Shown in pieces: positions 31,958 to 32,618 of a stretch of 32,618 nucleotides of DNA. Numbering within the stretch: position 1 is the first letter of the stretch; every line of letters starts with the position of its first letter. The DNA lies in NCBI GenBank assembly GCA_023404345.1, contig JAEYCB010000058.1:1-32618 (forward strand). The letters are read 5' to 3'. The stretch is from Bacillota bacterium (lineage in GTDB: Bacteria; Bacillota; Clostridia; Christensenellales; Aristaeellaceae). A model generated the notes under the pieces. It searched no databases, had not been told where the DNA came from, and worked only from the letters and a program-made list of their open reading frames with translations. The translations under genes and the position numbers were made by a program.

Positions 31958-32618
31958 ATGGCTAAGGCGAAATTTGAACGCACCAAGCCGCACGTTAACA
32001 TCGGCACGATCGGCCACGTTGACCACGGCAAGACGACGCTGACCGCGGCGATCACGATGACGCTGGCTCAGCTGGGCGACGCGCAGGCGATGAAGTACGA
32101 AGACATCGACAAGGCGCCCGAAGAAAAAGCGCGTGGAATTACAATCAACACCGCGCACGTGGAGTATGAGACGGACAAGCGCCACTACGCGCACGTGGAC
32201 TGCCCCGGCCACGCTGACTACGTGAAGAACATGATCACCGGTGCTGCGCAGATGGACGGCGCGATTCTGGTTGTGTCCGCTCCCGACGGCCCGATGCCGC
32301 AGACCCGCGAGCACATTCTGCTTGCCCGTCAGGTAGGCGTGCCCTACATCGTGGTGTTCATGAACAAGACGGACATGATGGACGATCCGGAACTGCTGGA
32401 GCTGGTGGAGATGGAAATCCGCGAGCTGCTGAGCCAGTACGACTTCCCGGGCGACGACATTCCGATCATCAAGGGCAGCGCGCTGGTGGCTCTGGAGTAC
32501 GTGCAGAATGGCGGCGCTGATGTGCGCAATGCCAAGGAGACGCAGTGCATCTTCGAGCTGATGGACGCGGTGGACGAGTACATTCCCGCGCCGCAGCGTG
32601 CGACGGACCAGCCGTTCC
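31958..32618 (+). CDS. tuf: elongation factor Tu (cut by window edge)
   Basis: The first 220 residues of about 400 are present, with the frame open to the end of the window. The protein starts MAKAKFERTKPHVNIGTIGH and shows GHVDHGKTT (G1), ARGITINTAHVEYET (G2), DCPGHADYVKNMITGAAQMD (G3) and NKTDMMDD (G4; Thr in place of the more usual Cys). EF-Tu brings aminoacyl-tRNA to the ribosome. TAAGGAGG precedes the ATG at 31958. It follows fusA as in most bacterial str operons. Confidence 0.98.
   Translation, partial: MAKAKFERTKPHVNIGTIGHVDHGKTTLTAAITMTLAQLGDAQAMKYEDIDKAPEEKARGITINTAHVEYETDKRHYAHVDCPGHADYVKNMITGAAQMDGAILVVSAPDGPMPQTREHILLARQVGVPYIVVFMNKTDMMDDPELLELVEMEIRELLSQYDFPGDDIPIIKGSALVALEYVQNGGADVRNAKETQCIFELMDAVDEYIPAPQRATDQPF

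Overview
The window looks like chromosomal DNA of a GC-rich (roughly 58%) anaerobic Bacillota, most likely an uncultured Clostridia of the gut type. The evidence is Shine-Dalgarno sites of the AAGGAGG type, the gene order plsX-acpP-rnc-smc-ftsY, an L7Ae-like gene followed by rpsL-rpsG-fusA-tuf, DUF975 and YwlG family proteins, and a lipoprotein-free Gram-positive style secretion signal on the binding protein. No tRNA, rRNA, CRISPR array, insertion sequence or phage gene is visible. The taxon is an inference.

Positions 1-8250 hold a divergent autoinducer-2 (AI-2) uptake and processing locus. On the minus strand lie lsrA, lsrC, lsrD, lsrB and the start of lsrF, cut by the window edge. On the plus strand lie lsrR, lsrK and a small cupin gene. 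The layout matches the enterobacterial lsrRK / lsrACDBF divergon. The 345-base intergenic region has one strong promoter per arm, and each promoter is followed by the same two sequence elements just after the expected start of transcription, which are probable LsrR operators. The logic would be: import of AI-2 by LsrACDB, phosphorylation by LsrK, release of LsrR, then breakdown by LsrF. The cupin may stand in for LsrG, although lsrG could lie beyond position 1. A strong bidirectional terminator closes the plus-strand arm.

Positions 8255-10658 (minus) hold an M19 family dipeptidase and a GMP-synthase-like protein. The latter keeps the ATP-pyrophosphatase P-loop but has lost the glutaminase Cys and His and the usual GMP synthase C-terminal tail.

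Positions 10860-24153 (plus) form one long, tightly packed operon. It has a clear promoter and a hairpin-rich leader, then a 1221-residue membrane-anchored beta-propeller protein that probably starts at TTG. After it come plsX, acpP, rnc, smc, ftsY, a DUF975 membrane protein, a GNAT acetyltransferase, a SpoU/TrmH RNA methyltransferase and a YwlG family protein. Phospholipid and acyl-carrier functions, RNA processing, chromosome condensation and membrane targeting are thus co-transcribed. A roughly 230-base array of hairpins bounded by a repeated 30-base palindrome follows at 24195-24426 and separates the operon from convergent genes.

Positions 24447-26653 (minus) hold a translationally coupled pair, a GT4 glycosyltransferase and a YbhN/MprF-like integral membrane protein, which suggests glycolipid or envelope work. 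Positions 26817-28055 (plus) hold a DUF2974 (Mbeg1-like) alpha/beta hydrolase with its own promoter and terminator.

Positions 28127-32618 (plus) hold a ribosomal 'str'-type operon: an L7Ae-like protein, rpsL, rpsG, fusA and a partial tuf. The S12 protein has Arg at position 88, where Lys is usual and where Lys-to-Arg is a known streptomycin-resistance change. The 260-base rpsL-rpsG gap is rich in predicted RNA structure, consistent with S7 autoregulation.
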